Positions 7,469-16,354 of a stretch of 64,000 nt of DNA are shown here, piece by piece. The notes under the pieces are model-generated. The model searched no databases. It was not told where the DNA came from and saw nothing but the letters and a program-made list of their open reading frames with translations. The stretch's first letter is position 1, and every line of letters starts with the position of its first letter. The position numbers and the translations under genes were made by a program. The DNA lies in NCBI GenBank assembly GCA_019359075.1, contig JAHHIB010000015.1:1-64000 (forward strand), read 5' to 3'. This DNA comes from Kalymmatonema hyalinum WJT4-NPBG1 (GTDB taxonomy: Bacteria > Cyanobacteriota > Cyanobacteriia > Cyanobacteriales > Nostocaceae).

Positions 7469-9010
7469 TTACAGATTCAAAATCTTTCGCAATGCTTCCC
7501 CGTCTTGTGTTTGGATTTTTCGTCGTCCACTTTCAATGAGTTTCACCCAACTCACGCTCTTGCCTACTAAGGAAGCGACACGCGCTTGGGTAAAACCTAA
7601 CGCTTGGCGAGCTTGTTGTACCATACTCCCGGTTATTTCGACTTGTGGAGGGAAAGGTGCTGCTACGGGTTGTGAGGGTATTTCAGGTTGGCTAATGGTT
7701 ACTTTAGGATTGGACTGGCTTAATTTTTGAGAACGACTTTTACTATATGCCTTAGCTTTTTTGGTTTTCTTGTTTTCCAACCCTATAATCCTAGCTTCTA
7801 TGGTTGGTGCCAGGGTAATGCTAACAACACTATTCAACCAAGCTTCAAAGCCGTTAGGTGCAGCTCGACAGTCTAAAAGAGCTATTTCTTCTAAGTCCTC
7901 CTCTAAAGCTTCGTTGGGAAGTACTACCCAAGCAGGGGGAATTTCTGGTGGATAGGAACTACCAAACGCAACTTGAAATTCCGCATCGACCAACGCCAGC
8001 AGCAATTTATGGAACTGCTTGATGAAGCGCGATCGCTTCCTTCTATCGCCACGGATGCTTTCTATTTCTTTAGGGGAAAGTATAGCTTCCAGTAAGGTAA
8101 GAATGCGGTATTTGCCGTTGGAATGGGCACGTCGGTTTTGCAAAATATACAGTGCTAGTGCGACAGCCTGTTTTTGACTGTAGGGGTTTAAATCAAAAAA
8201 CTTTTCATGTATAAATCCAAACTGGTGTAGTGCTACTCCTGCTTGCTTGCCAGTTCTGTTAAGAAATTTTTCAGTCCAAGCTCCAGGTTGGACGCGTATA
8301 ACCACCTCGTACAGTTCATTATCCTCATCAAGACCTGGTATTTTGGGCTGGTAGTACTCCTCAATGTAGAGAATCGTCCAAACAGGACTTGTGCGCTTGA
8401 TGTGTAAATCTAGGTGACCTTCGCGCCAATGAACTGCTACGCCTAATGTGCCTACAATCCAAGCTAGATCGCTAATCCTTTTTAGTTTCTCTGGCTTGGT
8501 GATGTCTTTTCGACTGTTTAAACGCAAAATCTTAATCAAATCGCTACCAAGCAACGAAAACGGCTCGTCCCAGGGACGTTGTTGACGAGATGCATAAGTA
8601 GCAAATACTGCATGGAGCCGTGCTGCCATTACTCCGTACCGCTCCAAAATTTCCTGCTCGGCGCGAGCGGTAATAGATTCTGGCTGCTGCTCTTGTTTGT
8701 TTAGAATAACAAACTCAATGTAGCGTCCCTTGCCAAATCGTTTTTGAAAGTAAAGTTTGTCAGAGCTATACTCATGCCATTCGGGCTGTTTGATATAGGC
8801 TTGAGTGGCACTAATTACGGGCGCTCCAGTTGCCATCATTTCGTATGGTTTGTTCGTGAACAATGGCGGTTCAGTTTGTGCTAAAACCTTGGATTTTCTA
8901 ATCGGTTGATTTGCACAAACCACTTGCCTTAAGTCTAACCCAGGAATTACTACTTCGTCATATACTACTTCAGGGCTAGTAGCCACTCGTGTATTTTTCC
9001 TTACTGACAT
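7469..9010 (-). CDS. HTH (XRE) protein with a large unknown N-terminal domain, in the rep/par block
   Basis: A 513-aa protein. The last ~60 residues form an XRE-type helix-turn-helix (VQQARQALGFTQARVASLVG, then SVSWVKLIESGRRKIQ). The first ~430 residues are of unknown fold and lack signal or membrane segments; a charged linker (KKTKKAKAYSKSRSQK) separates the two parts. The start lies 6 bp after the stop of the ParB-like gene, so the two are probably co-transcribed toward the origin and the Rep gene. A DNA-binding role in partition, copy control or initiation is likely from context only. Confidence 0.65.
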   Translation of the reverse strand: MSVRKNTRVATSPEVVYDEVVIPGLDLRQVVCANQPIRKSKVLAQTEPPLFTNKPYEMMATGAPVISATQAYIKQPEWHEYSSDKLYFQKRFGKGRYIEFVILNKQEQQPESITARAEQEILERYGVMAARLHAVFATYASRQQRPWDEPFSLLGSDLIKILRLNSRKDITKPEKLKRISDLAWIVGTLGVAVHWREGHLDLHIKRTSPVWTILYIEEYYQPKIPGLDEDNELYEVVIRVQPGAWTEKFLNRTGKQAGVALHQFGFIHEKFFDLNPYSQKQAVALALYILQNRRAHSNGKYRILTLLEAILSPKEIESIRGDRRKRSRFIKQFHKLLLALVDAEFQVAFGSSYPPEIPPAWVVLPNEALEEDLEEIALLDCRAAPNGFEAWLNSVVSITLAPTIEARIIGLENKKTKKAKAYSKSRSQKLSQSNPKVTISQPEIPSQPVAAPFPPQVEITGSMVQQARQALGFTQARVASLVGKSVSWVKLIESGRRKIQTQDGEALRKILNL

Positions 9011-9016
9011 TAAGAC

Positions 9017-10174
9017 TTACCTATATAAAATTACATTCGCCGAGTTTGCAGTGTTTTCCTGAGTTTCTGTTGGCTGTGTTGCTGCATATTGGTCAGAATT
9101 TTGACCTTTTAGATTGGGAAATAGGCAAGTGCTGATTAAATTAGTTATCCAAGTTGCTGCGTCTGTATCTAGTGATGCAGCTGTTTCTTCGAGTTTTGCT
9201 TGCCACTCAAGCGGCAGCAATAATTGGAGTGTGAACATTTGGTTTTTTAATTGTTCTGGCGCTAAATTTTGGTCTCTCCACTCCGAGCACTCTTTACCAC
9301 GTGCTTCCCCAGATTTGTAGATGAGGTTGAGGATACCAAATTTATTGCAGTAAATACTTTGGTTGTCTGTAGACTCTAGCCGATGCTGGCAGTTCCAGCA
9401 GCTTCTAACTGTTTCCTGGCTAGAGTGGGAATCTGTAATTCTTTGATTGGAGTGCGAACTTTTTGAGGCAAGCTTGAGGAGTTGATAAGCTGCATCGACG
9501 CTTTTGGTATTTAGCAGTTGGCGGAGTTCCTCTGCTTTTTCTAAATTTCCCAAACTGGTCTGTTGGTCGATGAATTCCACTACCTTCGTAGCTTTGGCGT
9601 ATGTCCGTCCTGAACCAATACCTACTCTTTGGGCTAAGCGATCGCGGGTAGTTCCCTTTGTCGAACTCAAACAAAGGTATGGAAAATTTTCCATACCTTT
9701 GTTTTCCGAAGCCGATTTCTTGCCACCTTCACTCATCCGCTGTTTTGCAGCTTTTGATTCTATCTCAAACCAGGCTTTCCCTTCACGTACTTTCTGTTCG
9801 GTTGTTTTCGAGCGGTTGGCGTTTTCCAGTAACAGTGTCTGTAGTTCGGTTATTTCATCAGGAAACTCCCTCACCTCAACAGGCACCGTTTTCCATTCCA
9901 ATTGAAGTACAGCCTTCCATCGCCTGTGACCAGAAATTATCGTACCCTCTTTGGTGATCACCAACGGTCTCACCCATTGCGAATAGCGTATTAGCTTCAC
10001 CAGCTCAGTTACATCCTCGTTCTCGCCATAAATTGAGGAATTGCGTGAATGCGGTTGTAGTACACGAGGGTCTATTTCAGAAAAAATAGATGTTAAATTA
10101 TGAGCAGTAGTCCTTGATGAATCTAAAAGTATATCCATAACTTGACCAACATACTGTTGCCATGAGGGATTCAT
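9017..10174 (-). CDS. ParB-like (ParB N-domain) plasmid partition protein
   Basis: The 385-aa protein has a ParB/Srx-type nuclease-like N-domain at about residues 25-125: YSQWVRPLVITKEGTIISGH followed by RRWKAVLQL, then LLLENANRSKT. The G-x-R-R motif (SGHRRWKA) is the family signature, binding nucleotide in canonical ParB. An HTH-like middle section (RDRLAQRVGIGSGRTYAKAT) follows. A Cys cluster (CWNCQHRL...YCNKFG...KECSEW) may bind metal. No ParA is adjacent; the nearest ParA-like ATPase is at 43204. Located upstream of the HTH and Rep genes on the same strand, it probably serves partition or replication control. Confidence 0.75.
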   Translation of the reverse strand: MNPSWQQYVGQVMDILLDSSRTTAHNLTSIFSEIDPRVLQPHSRNSSIYGENEDVTELVKLIRYSQWVRPLVITKEGTIISGHRRWKAVLQLEWKTVPVEVREFPDEITELQTLLLENANRSKTTEQKVREGKAWFEIESKAAKQRMSEGGKKSASENKGMENFPYLCLSSTKGTTRDRLAQRVGIGSGRTYAKATKVVEFIDQQTSLGNLEKAEELRQLLNTKSVDAAYQLLKLASKSSHSNQRITDSHSSQETVRSCWNCQHRLESTDNQSIYCNKFGILNLIYKSGEARGKECSEWRDQNLAPEQLKNQMFTLQLLLPLEWQAKLEETAASLDTDAATWITNLISTCLFPNLKGQNSDQYAATQPTETQENTANSANVILYR

Positions 10175-10397
10175 TTACTGAAATTGGTGAAATGGTAAGC
10201 AATCGGGTGTCGAGTGCTTTGACAGGTTGGCTTGTTGTGTTCCTGTAATGCTGCGTTGGGTGCTCCGCTATATGTCTGCTAGTTTGTTTGGCTATGTAAA
10301 CCTCGATTTCCAACTCCGTACATTGAGTTCAGAGCAATCAAGCAAATTCACTGTTGCCCCCTTGATTTGCGATCACCCTGAAATCAATGTTGACAGT

Positions 10398-10421
10398 TTT
10401 CGGTTAACATATTAACCGAAA
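10398..10421. promoter_or_regulatory. Inverted repeat operator 1 upstream of HTH gene 10496
   Basis: TTTCGGTTAA and TTAACCGAAA form 10-bp arms separated by CATA. The core GGTTAA-CATA-TTAACC is shared with operator 2, whose centre is 23 bp away. Confidence 0.7.
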
Positions 10422-10423
10422 TT

Positions 10424-10441
10424 TGGTTAACATGTTAACCA
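10424..10441. promoter_or_regulatory. Perfect 18-bp palindrome, operator 2 upstream of HTH gene 10496
   Basis: TGGTTAACATGTTAACCA reads the same on both strands. It occupies the -35 position relative to the TATAAT at 10448-10453, so bound repressor would block RNA polymerase. Confidence 0.75.
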
Positions 10442-10447
10442 GATTTT

Positions 10448-10453
10448 TATAAT
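10448..10453 (+). promoter_or_regulatory. -10 box (TATAAT) of the HTH gene promoter
   Basis: A consensus TATAAT lies 43 bp before the start codon at 10496 and 7 bp after operator 2. A predicted transcript would start near 10460. No good -35 consensus is seen at 17-bp spacing; that position is filled by the operator. Confidence 0.6.
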
Positions 10454-10495
10454 TTACCCCATAATCTTGGTTTCTTGTCAGCACTCAATTAAAAT

Positions 10496-10867
10496 ATGTA
10501 TATGAACTCAAAAGTAGAACGATTAGCCAAATTAGTAAAAGAGTTAAGAAACTCTCAAAGTCAACACCAGTTTGCAAAGAAACTAGGTGTCAGTCGTTCT
10601 TCGGTAACATTTTGGGAATCTGGTCAAGCTTGGCCAGACATGGAAAATTTGGAGAAACTAGCAGCATTGAAAGGGTGGAGCCTCTCTGAATTACAGGTAT
10701 ACCTGGTTAACGGAGATACTGTACCGACCAGGGAACCATTATATGCACTAGAGCAGATATTAAATGCTATGCGATTCCTTCCGTCTGAAGCAGTGGCAGA
10801 AGTAGTCAATGCAGGGGTACAGACTTTAATCAGCCGAAGCGCTGCTACACAAAATTCTGTTAAGTAG
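10496..10867 (+). CDS. XRE-family transcriptional regulator
   Basis: A 123-aa protein with an N-terminal Cro/CI-type HTH at about residues 12-66 (SQHQFAKKLGVSRSSVTFWE, then SGQAWPDMENLEKLA). The C-terminal part is helical and could mediate dimerisation. It is divergent from the ParB-like gene, with 321 bp between them. Two TTAACC inverted repeats and a TATAAT box lie directly upstream, so autorepression is strongly suggested. It could also control the divergent parB-rep transcript. Starts at 10496 and 10502 are both possible; neither has a clear ribosome binding site. Confidence 0.8.
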   Translation: MYMNSKVERLAKLVKELRNSQSQHQFAKKLGVSRSSVTFWESGQAWPDMENLEKLAALKGWSLSELQVYLVNGDTVPTREPLYALEQILNAMRFLPSEAVAEVVNAGVQTLISRSAATQNSVK

Positions 10868-11844
10868 GGTTAGCTCTTCTGTCAGAGCATCAAAACTGTG
10901 TAATTGATTTTGGAGGTGGACATTCCTGACTTTTCACGGGAAGTCCTCAACCACAAAACAGCGTGGCTTTTTCCACAGCTTTATTTTCAATACTCCCCTC
11001 CCGGTTCGCCCATTTTTTTCGGAGTTAGACAAATCGCTAAAAACAGAAAAATCAGGATTTCATAAAGGTTTGAGCTATTTCATATAATTCTCGTCAAATC
11101 AGTACCTCACTCTTAAAGCCGTTCTTTAATGCGATCGCCCAAAGGGCGATCGCTTTCATCCCCACACTCCAATTCCTTACGTGTGGGGGTCTGACTGGTA
11201 ATTACAAATAAAGTTTGATGACCAGAAGAAGCAAGAAGCAAGGGGGCAGGGAGAAAGGGAGAAAAAGAGGATTACTGGTATTGACGGAGGTCCCTGTTCC
11301 CTTGCAATTTGGTCTTGAGCAAGCAAATTTATTTGTGGAAACTCTCCTCATCTCCTCATCTCCCCCCCCCCAAGCCCCTATCTTTTAGATATGGGGTATC
11401 TCCTCTGCTCCCCGCTAGAAAGCTCCTCCGCTTCTTTTTTGACCAAAAATCAAACAATTTTTGGTGTAACTCTTTGATCTAAGTTTTAATGTTTATCTTA
11501 CTTTAGTTAGATATTAAATTTCTGTGTTTTTCTTTCATGACTTGTAGTACTTTAACAACGTTTTCTTAGTAAAAACACGTATATATATCTCAGTCGATTA
11601 CTATTAAACTGTAACATTGCGGCTATAAAAAGCTTAAAAGCCCAAGATTTCATATTGTAAATTTAATGACTATCAATAGTCTGGCTCATCAAAATCCTCC
11701 TTATAAATTTAATTAAAGATTAATAATCATCCTTTAGTCAGAAACAAATTTTTTTCTTGCTCTTGAGGGGTAGCTGCTTTTTTCATGCATCCGTTATCAA
11801 GTAGTAATTAAGGAGTAAAACATTGAAAATCAGGAGCTTTAAGT
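10868..11844. other. 977-bp intergenic region, no gene seen
   Basis: No convincing reading frame on either strand. It holds a short hairpin just after the HTH gene (GCTCT and AGAGC at 10873-10888), a HIP1 inverted repeat at 11131-11153, low-complexity purine- and pyrimidine-rich tracts at about 11230-11440 of the type common between Nostoc genes, and an AT-rich stretch at 11450-11840 that probably contains the promoter of the conjugation operon. Confidence 0.6.
11131..11153. repeat. HIP1 inverted repeat hairpin
   Basis: GCGATCGCCC and GGGCGATCGC form perfect 10-bp arms around AAA. Each arm contains the palindromic HIP1 octamer GCGATCGC. There is no following T-run, so it is not a good intrinsic terminator. 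Confidence 0.7.
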
Positions 11845-12447
11845 ATGAAAATAAGAAAAGTTTTATCCGGAAAGCCTGAAGTTTATACTTGGCAGTATTT
11901 TCGTTATCAAACCCGTCAGCAAAAGTTGACAACTGACATATATCCCTTAATGATTGGAGCAACAGCCGTGATGTTGCTGGACATAAGATTAAATGCAAAC
12001 TTAGGGAATGTTGCAACTTTATTTTTCTGTGTTTTAGGTTTTGGTGCGCTACTATGGCGTTCTAAATTTGAACTGCTATTCAAGTGGATTTCAAGGTTTA
12101 ATCGTCGCTATAAATTAGCGACTGTTTTATTTGTTTTCGTCGAAAGTTTTTTTCTAATCGGTGCCCTATCACAACCTGCTTCTGCTCAATTTTTCCAGGG
12201 AGCAGAAGACTGGATGACTGAGCAATTTTCAGGTACAGGGGAAGCAATTCCTTTAGTCTTCAACGTACTGCGAGGATTGTTTTTGCTGTATTTGGGAATT
12301 TCTTTGGTAAAAGTCATCCAAGCTGCACGCCAGGATGAGGACTGGCAGAATTTAGCCCGTACACCAATGATTATTTTGATTGCAATGACGGTGGGCGATA
12401 TCCTGGCGGGTTTGATTATTGGTACTGGTGCGGGAACTGGCGGTTAA
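11845..12447 (+). CDS. Putative pilin-like membrane subunit of the type IV secretion system (VirB2-like)
   Basis: A 200-aa membrane protein. Hydrophobic segments lie at about 33-70 and 90-115; the latter ends in a signal-like SQPASAQFF. After this come an amphipathic stretch and two more hydrophobic helices (LVFNVLRGLFLLYLGISLV and MIILIAMTVGDILAGLIIG) with a Gly-rich tail. Two close helices after a long leader and a possible cleavage site resemble VirB2/TrbC pilins, although the leader is unusually long. It is the first gene of the operon, with AGGAG upstream, before VirB3- and VirB4-like genes in the usual order. The pilin assignment rests mainly on gene order and topology. Confidence 0.55.
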   Translation: MKIRKVLSGKPEVYTWQYFRYQTRQQKLTTDIYPLMIGATAVMLLDIRLNANLGNVATLFFCVLGFGALLWRSKFELLFKWISRFNRRYKLATVLFVFVESFFLIGALSQPASAQFFQGAEDWMTEQFSGTGEAIPLVFNVLRGLFLLYLGISLVKVIQAARQDEDWQNLARTPMIILIAMTVGDILAGLIIGTGAGTGG

Positions 12448-12518
12448 GAATTTGTGCGCTTGTGTAGTTTCTAGTCAAGAAGAATCACTACTGTCTTCAA
12501 CTCTAATTGTGAACCACA

Positions 12519-12845
12519 ATGAGTGAATCTAAATCAAAATTTCGCCCTGTTAATGGCACCCTAGGAAAACAACCTAATATCGGACCGTTCCCCGCCGATC
12601 AACTTGTACCATGGACAATCATTGCTGGCTTTTCTTACTACTTGTGTCACCGTTTGTTTAGACTCAATTGGATTTGGACTGGCGCGATCGCTATCTGGTT
12701 AATTTCTACCTGGTGGGTGCTAACTGCAAATGGACATTGGCGCATTTTATCCAAGTTTATTATTACCCCCAATTGGACACGGGTACGAGTACTTTACCAA
12801 CGAATTTATACTTCCCCATCTAAATCAAGGAGGCGCAAATTATGA
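12519..12845 (+). CDS. VirB3-like type IV secretion membrane protein
   Basis: A short (108 aa) protein with two adjacent membrane segments (WTIIAGFSYYLCHRLF and WTGAIAIWLISTWWVL) and a basic C-terminus (SPSKSRRRKL). This matches the size and topology of VirB3/TrbD. Its stop overlaps the start of the VirB4-like ATPase by ATGA, so the two are translationally coupled, and VirB3 next to or fused with VirB4 is common. Identification rests on topology and position. Confidence 0.6.
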   Translation: MSESKSKFRPVNGTLGKQPNIGPFPADQLVPWTIIAGFSYYLCHRLFRLNWIWTGAIAIWLISTWWVLTANGHWRILSKFIITPNWTRVRVLYQRIYTSPSKSRRRKL

Positions 12846-15583
12846 CTGGCACTCGCCAACCCAACAAACAAGGTAAGCGGATAGTTGATAATGGAGAGCG
12901 CAAAGTACGGCTTTCTCCTTTGGAAGATGCCTTTAGTTTGGTGTCGATGTTGCAAATTAAGCTGCAAGGACGATTGGTAGGTGCCTATGTCCTTCGTAAA
13001 GGTACTAATAACTACCTAATTCACTTTGGGTTTGAGTGCCGAGGAATTCATTCAACTTTACAAAGTCAGCAGATTGACCCCGTGTTCGATGCTATTGAGT
13101 CGGGGCTAAAAGATTTACCTCAAGGAGAGCGTCTCACGATCCATTTAAGCTCCTTTACTGACGATGCACTACGGCAGGAAGAGTTGAAGGAACTCATAAA
13201 ACAAGCGCCTAACAAAGAATTGCAATATCTGATTATGGGCGATCGCTCACGTATCAGGCAATTAACGCTTCAAGGTCTTCGCAAACCCAAACAATTGAGG
13301 CTTTACTGCTCGTACACACTAGAACCAGAAAGTCAAGGGACAACCGACACAATAGAAAAGCTTATCGCCAAGCTCGAACGCACTTGGAAGTCTTTTACAG
13401 GCGAACTCGATGAAATTCAATTTACCCAGATTGAACGCCTACTTTATACATCTTTTACCGATGGTTACCAGTTGTGGGAACAGTTACTCGTTAACAAAAT
13501 GGGCTTGGACATCCGCCCCTTAACAACTGAGGAACTATGGGCAATCCTCTGGCAGCGGTTTAACGACACGCCGCCACGCCCAGTCCCCCAGCTGCTGGTT
13601 CTAGATGAAGATGGGTTGCGTGAGGAAGTGTACTCAGAAGTCCATCCTACCTCTTTGCTGATGGAGAGCGAGTCATCAATTCCCGTTGCTGACAGGCGTT
13701 GGGTACACATCAAAGGGAAATATATTGGAGCACTCACCTTTGCGGACAAGCCTAGTGGTTGGGTAGACAAAGAACGCCAGTTACGTTACCTCTGGGAAGT
13801 CATTAGCAGAGAGCGGATTTATGACACCGAGATTTACGCACAACTAATGCGGGCAAACGAGACACTGGTTAAAACCAATATGCAGCGCCTCACCAAACAA
13901 TCGCAAACGGCATCCCAAATTGCAGCGGAAGGGAACTCGATTGATGTCAAAGCAATGCTCAACATCAAGAAAAGTGTTGCCGCTCAGGAGCAATTGTACG
14001 AAGGAGCTGTTCCCATCCACACATCTGTTGTGTTTTTGGTGTATCGCTGTAGTCGGGAACAACTCGATGAAGCCTGTCGCTACCTACAATCTTGTTTTTT
14101 GCGTCCTGCTTGGGTGGTGCGCGAGACTGAATACCCGTGGCGGATGTGGTTACAGACATTCCCCATCACCTGGGAACGTCTGATGGCAGTTCCCTATAAT
14201 CGACGCATGGTTTACCTTAGTTCTGAGGCACCCGGACTGATGCCCCTGGTACGCACCAAAAGCGGTGACGATACGGGTTTTGAACTCATTGCCTCAGAAG
14301 GAGGGACACCGACATTTCTCAATCTTTACACCCAGCACAAGAATTTGGGTTTGTTCGGCACGACTCGCAGTGGTAAGTCAGTAGCAGCAGCAGGAATTCT
14401 GACTCATGCCCTAGCTCATGGAATGCCCGTTGTGGCAATGGATTATCCTAAACCTGATGGCAGTAGCACTTTCACAGACTACACTCAATTTATGGGTAGT
14501 GATGGTGCTTATTTTGACATTGGACGGGAAAGTTCAAACTTGTTTGAGCTACCGAACCTTGCACGCCTAGACCCGAAATTACAGCAAGAACGCTTTGAAG
14601 ATTATAAAGATTTCTTGCAAACTGCCCTGTTGGCGATGATTGTCGGCTCCAAACGTGGGGAGTCGGGAGCGCAAGAAAGGATGATGACCGATACCGTGCG
14701 GTCAATCTTGGCATTGGCAATTAAAGCATTTTTCAGTGACGACCAAATACGCGATCGCTATGCCGCAGCATTCACCTGTGGCTTTGGCTCGCCAGAATGG
14801 CAGAATATGCCTACCCTCACAGATTTCTTGAGCTATTGCTCTCATGAAAGACTCAGACTTGAAGCACTGACCGGAGAAACTAAAGCTTGCTTGGAGCAAG
14901 TGAAGTTGCGCTTGCGCTTCTGGCTTTCTAGTCGGGTGGGGAAGGCAATTTCCCAACCCTCAACTTTTAACAGCGATGCCAGGTTACTTATTTTTGCACT
15001 GCGTAACCTATCCAATGATGAAGATGCGGCAATCTTAAGTTTGAGTGCCTACAGTGCAGCACTTCGTCGAGCGCTAGCTGCAAGGGCGAGTGTATTTTTT
15101 ATTGATGAAAGTCCAATTCTTTTTGAATACGATTCGATTGCAGTGCTCGTCGGTAGGTTGTGTGCCAACGGTGCTAAAGCTGGGATACGAGTGATTTTAT
15201 CAGCCCAAGATCCTGACACCATTGCGGCTTCTCCAAGTGGGGCAAAGATTTTTCAAAACTTAACGACTCGCCTCATTGGTCGCATTCAACCCTCGGCGGT
15301 TGATAGTTTTGTGCAAATTCTCAAGTACCCTAGAGAAATTATTAGTCGTAATGCGACTGAAAGCTTCTTTCCCAAAAAGTCAGGTTTTTACTCTCAGTGG
15401 CTTCTGGATGACAACGGCATATTCACCTTTTGTCGGTATTATCCCGCCTTTAATTTGTTGGCAGCTGTAGCAAATAATCCGGACGAACAAGCACAGCGTA
15501 CAGCAGCAATGCAACAACACCGCGATAAGTTTGTGGGGTTAACTGAGTTTTCTAAACAACTTGTCGCTAATGCAACGAGGTAA
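12842..15583 (+). CDS. virB4: VirB4-like conjugation ATPase
   Basis: A 913-aa cytoplasmic ATPase of the VirB4/TraC type, which energises pilus assembly and substrate transfer in type IV secretion. The Walker A motif GTTRSGKS is at about residues 503-510 and the Walker B motif VFFIDES at about 751-757. A conserved late segment (IRVILSAQDPDTIAASPSGA) is typical of the motor domain. The N-terminal half is the expected membrane-proximal VirB4 domain. AAGGAGG precedes the ATG, which overlaps the stop of the VirB3-like gene. Length is in the normal range and no defect is seen. Confidence 0.9.
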   Translation: MTGTRQPNKQGKRIVDNGERKVRLSPLEDAFSLVSMLQIKLQGRLVGAYVLRKGTNNYLIHFGFECRGIHSTLQSQQIDPVFDAIESGLKDLPQGERLTIHLSSFTDDALRQEELKELIKQAPNKELQYLIMGDRSRIRQLTLQGLRKPKQLRLYCSYTLEPESQGTTDTIEKLIAKLERTWKSFTGELDEIQFTQIERLLYTSFTDGYQLWEQLLVNKMGLDIRPLTTEELWAILWQRFNDTPPRPVPQLLVLDEDGLREEVYSEVHPTSLLMESESSIPVADRRWVHIKGKYIGALTFADKPSGWVDKERQLRYLWEVISRERIYDTEIYAQLMRANETLVKTNMQRLTKQSQTASQIAAEGNSIDVKAMLNIKKSVAAQEQLYEGAVPIHTSVVFLVYRCSREQLDEACRYLQSCFLRPAWVVRETEYPWRMWLQTFPITWERLMAVPYNRRMVYLSSEAPGLMPLVRTKSGDDTGFELIASEGGTPTFLNLYTQHKNLGLFGTTRSGKSVAAAGILTHALAHGMPVVAMDYPKPDGSSTFTDYTQFMGSDGAYFDIGRESSNLFELPNLARLDPKLQQERFEDYKDFLQTALLAMIVGSKRGESGAQERMMTDTVRSILALAIKAFFSDDQIRDRYAAAFTCGFGSPEWQNMPTLTDFLSYCSHERLRLEALTGETKACLEQVKLRLRFWLSSRVGKAISQPSTFNSDARLLIFALRNLSNDEDAAILSLSAYSAALRRALAARASVFFIDESPILFEYDSIAVLVGRLCANGAKAGIRVILSAQDPDTIAASPSGAKIFQNLTTRLIGRIQPSAVDSFVQILKYPREIISRNATESFFPKKSGFYSQWLLDDNGIFTFCRYYPAFNLLAAVANNPDEQAQRTAAMQQHRDKFVGLTEFSKQLVANATR

Positions 15584-15610
15584 TTTTTGAACGGTGAACA
15601 GGACTGATTT

Positions 15611-16336
15611 ATGAAGAAGTTTAAACAGATTGTTGCTGGAGGTTTGGGTGCAATTGCTGTCGCTGCAATTGGACTGGCGCAAGCTGGTGCGGTGGAATTG
15701 CCAATTATTGGGGATAGCCCTCTGGCAAAAGTTTTCGAGCCATTGCAACAGCAACTGAACTCTTGGAATGCTTACATATCATCGATTTTGTCTGATAAGC
15801 TCGAACCACTTACAGAATCTTTGGGAGGAGATTTACAAGCTGCCATTGATGAGGCAATAGGCGCATTGGGTTTACCCGACCCCACTCAGACGAGGAAAGA
15901 AGTTGAAAAGATTGCAGCTGGTTCTACTACGCCCATTAATGGTGCTGAAAGAGCGACAAACGAGGTTGACCGACAAATTACTCGTGCAGTGGCTGATGCA
16001 ACACTCGGGAAAGCAGGTCAGCAGCGTACCAAAGAGCAAGTGGAGAAGACACAAAATTCCATTCAACAAATCCTGGCAAGTGCTGAAGCTGCTCAAGGGG
16101 AAGTGGTGACGCAAAATGTCATGAAGCTCATTGCTGCCCAGAACGGCCAAATTGGTGCCATTTTAGGGACGATACGGACGGATGGTTTGCGACTACTACA
16201 ATCGCAGGATTTAGCAAACACTAACCTAACCAATATTTCTCGTGCTGTTGACGGGCAAAACCAAGCTCAAGTCCGCGAAACAGTAGGTCAAGGTTTTGAG
16301 AATTATCGCACTGCTGCTAAAGCTAAGTTGTTCTGA
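15611..16336 (+). CDS. Secreted type IV secretion protein, VirB5/TrbJ-like
   Basis: A 241-aa protein with a clear signal peptide (MKKFKQIVAGGLGAIAVAAI, then GLAQAGA) and a mostly helical mature part rich in Gln, Ala and Glu, including long amphipathic stretches (TQNSIQQILASAEAAQGEVV). VirB5/TrbJ minor pilins have this size, topology and position between VirB4 and VirB6. I therefore assign it as VirB5-like from context; sequence similarity is not evident by eye. Confidence 0.55.
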   Translation: MKKFKQIVAGGLGAIAVAAIGLAQAGAVELPIIGDSPLAKVFEPLQQQLNSWNAYISSILSDKLEPLTESLGGDLQAAIDEAIGALGLPDPTQTRKEVEKIAAGSTTPINGAERATNEVDRQITRAVADATLGKAGQQRTKEQVEKTQNSIQQILASAEAAQGEVVTQNVMKLIAAQNGQIGAILGTIRTDGLRLLQSQDLANTNLTNISRAVDGQNQAQVRETVGQGFENYRTAAKAKLF

Positions 16337-16354
16337 GGAAAATAGGAGTGCGCC

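Larger units (their letters stand above)
7125..7475. other. Candidate plasmid replication origin
   Basis: The gap between the Rep gene and the HTH gene holds four types of repeat: three 22-bp iterons (7210-7275), three GATC-containing 10-bp steps (7131-7157), and TGGTTACA at 7312-7319, 7334-7341 and 7466-7473 with an inverted copy at 7161-7168. It is AT-rich with A/T runs. Iterons next to a rep gene are the hallmark of theta-type plasmid origins. Function is inferred. Confidence 0.6.

Noticed and set aside
9504-9905. 133-codon forward frame inside the ParB-like gene
   Set aside because: It is antisense to a well-supported gene and has no protein-family features.
11131-11153. HIP1 hairpin as an intrinsic terminator
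   Set aside because: No T-run follows and it is 264 bp from the nearest upstream gene end.
13465-13770. 101-codon reverse frame inside virB4
   Set aside because: A shadow of the forward gene's codon pattern; no start signal.
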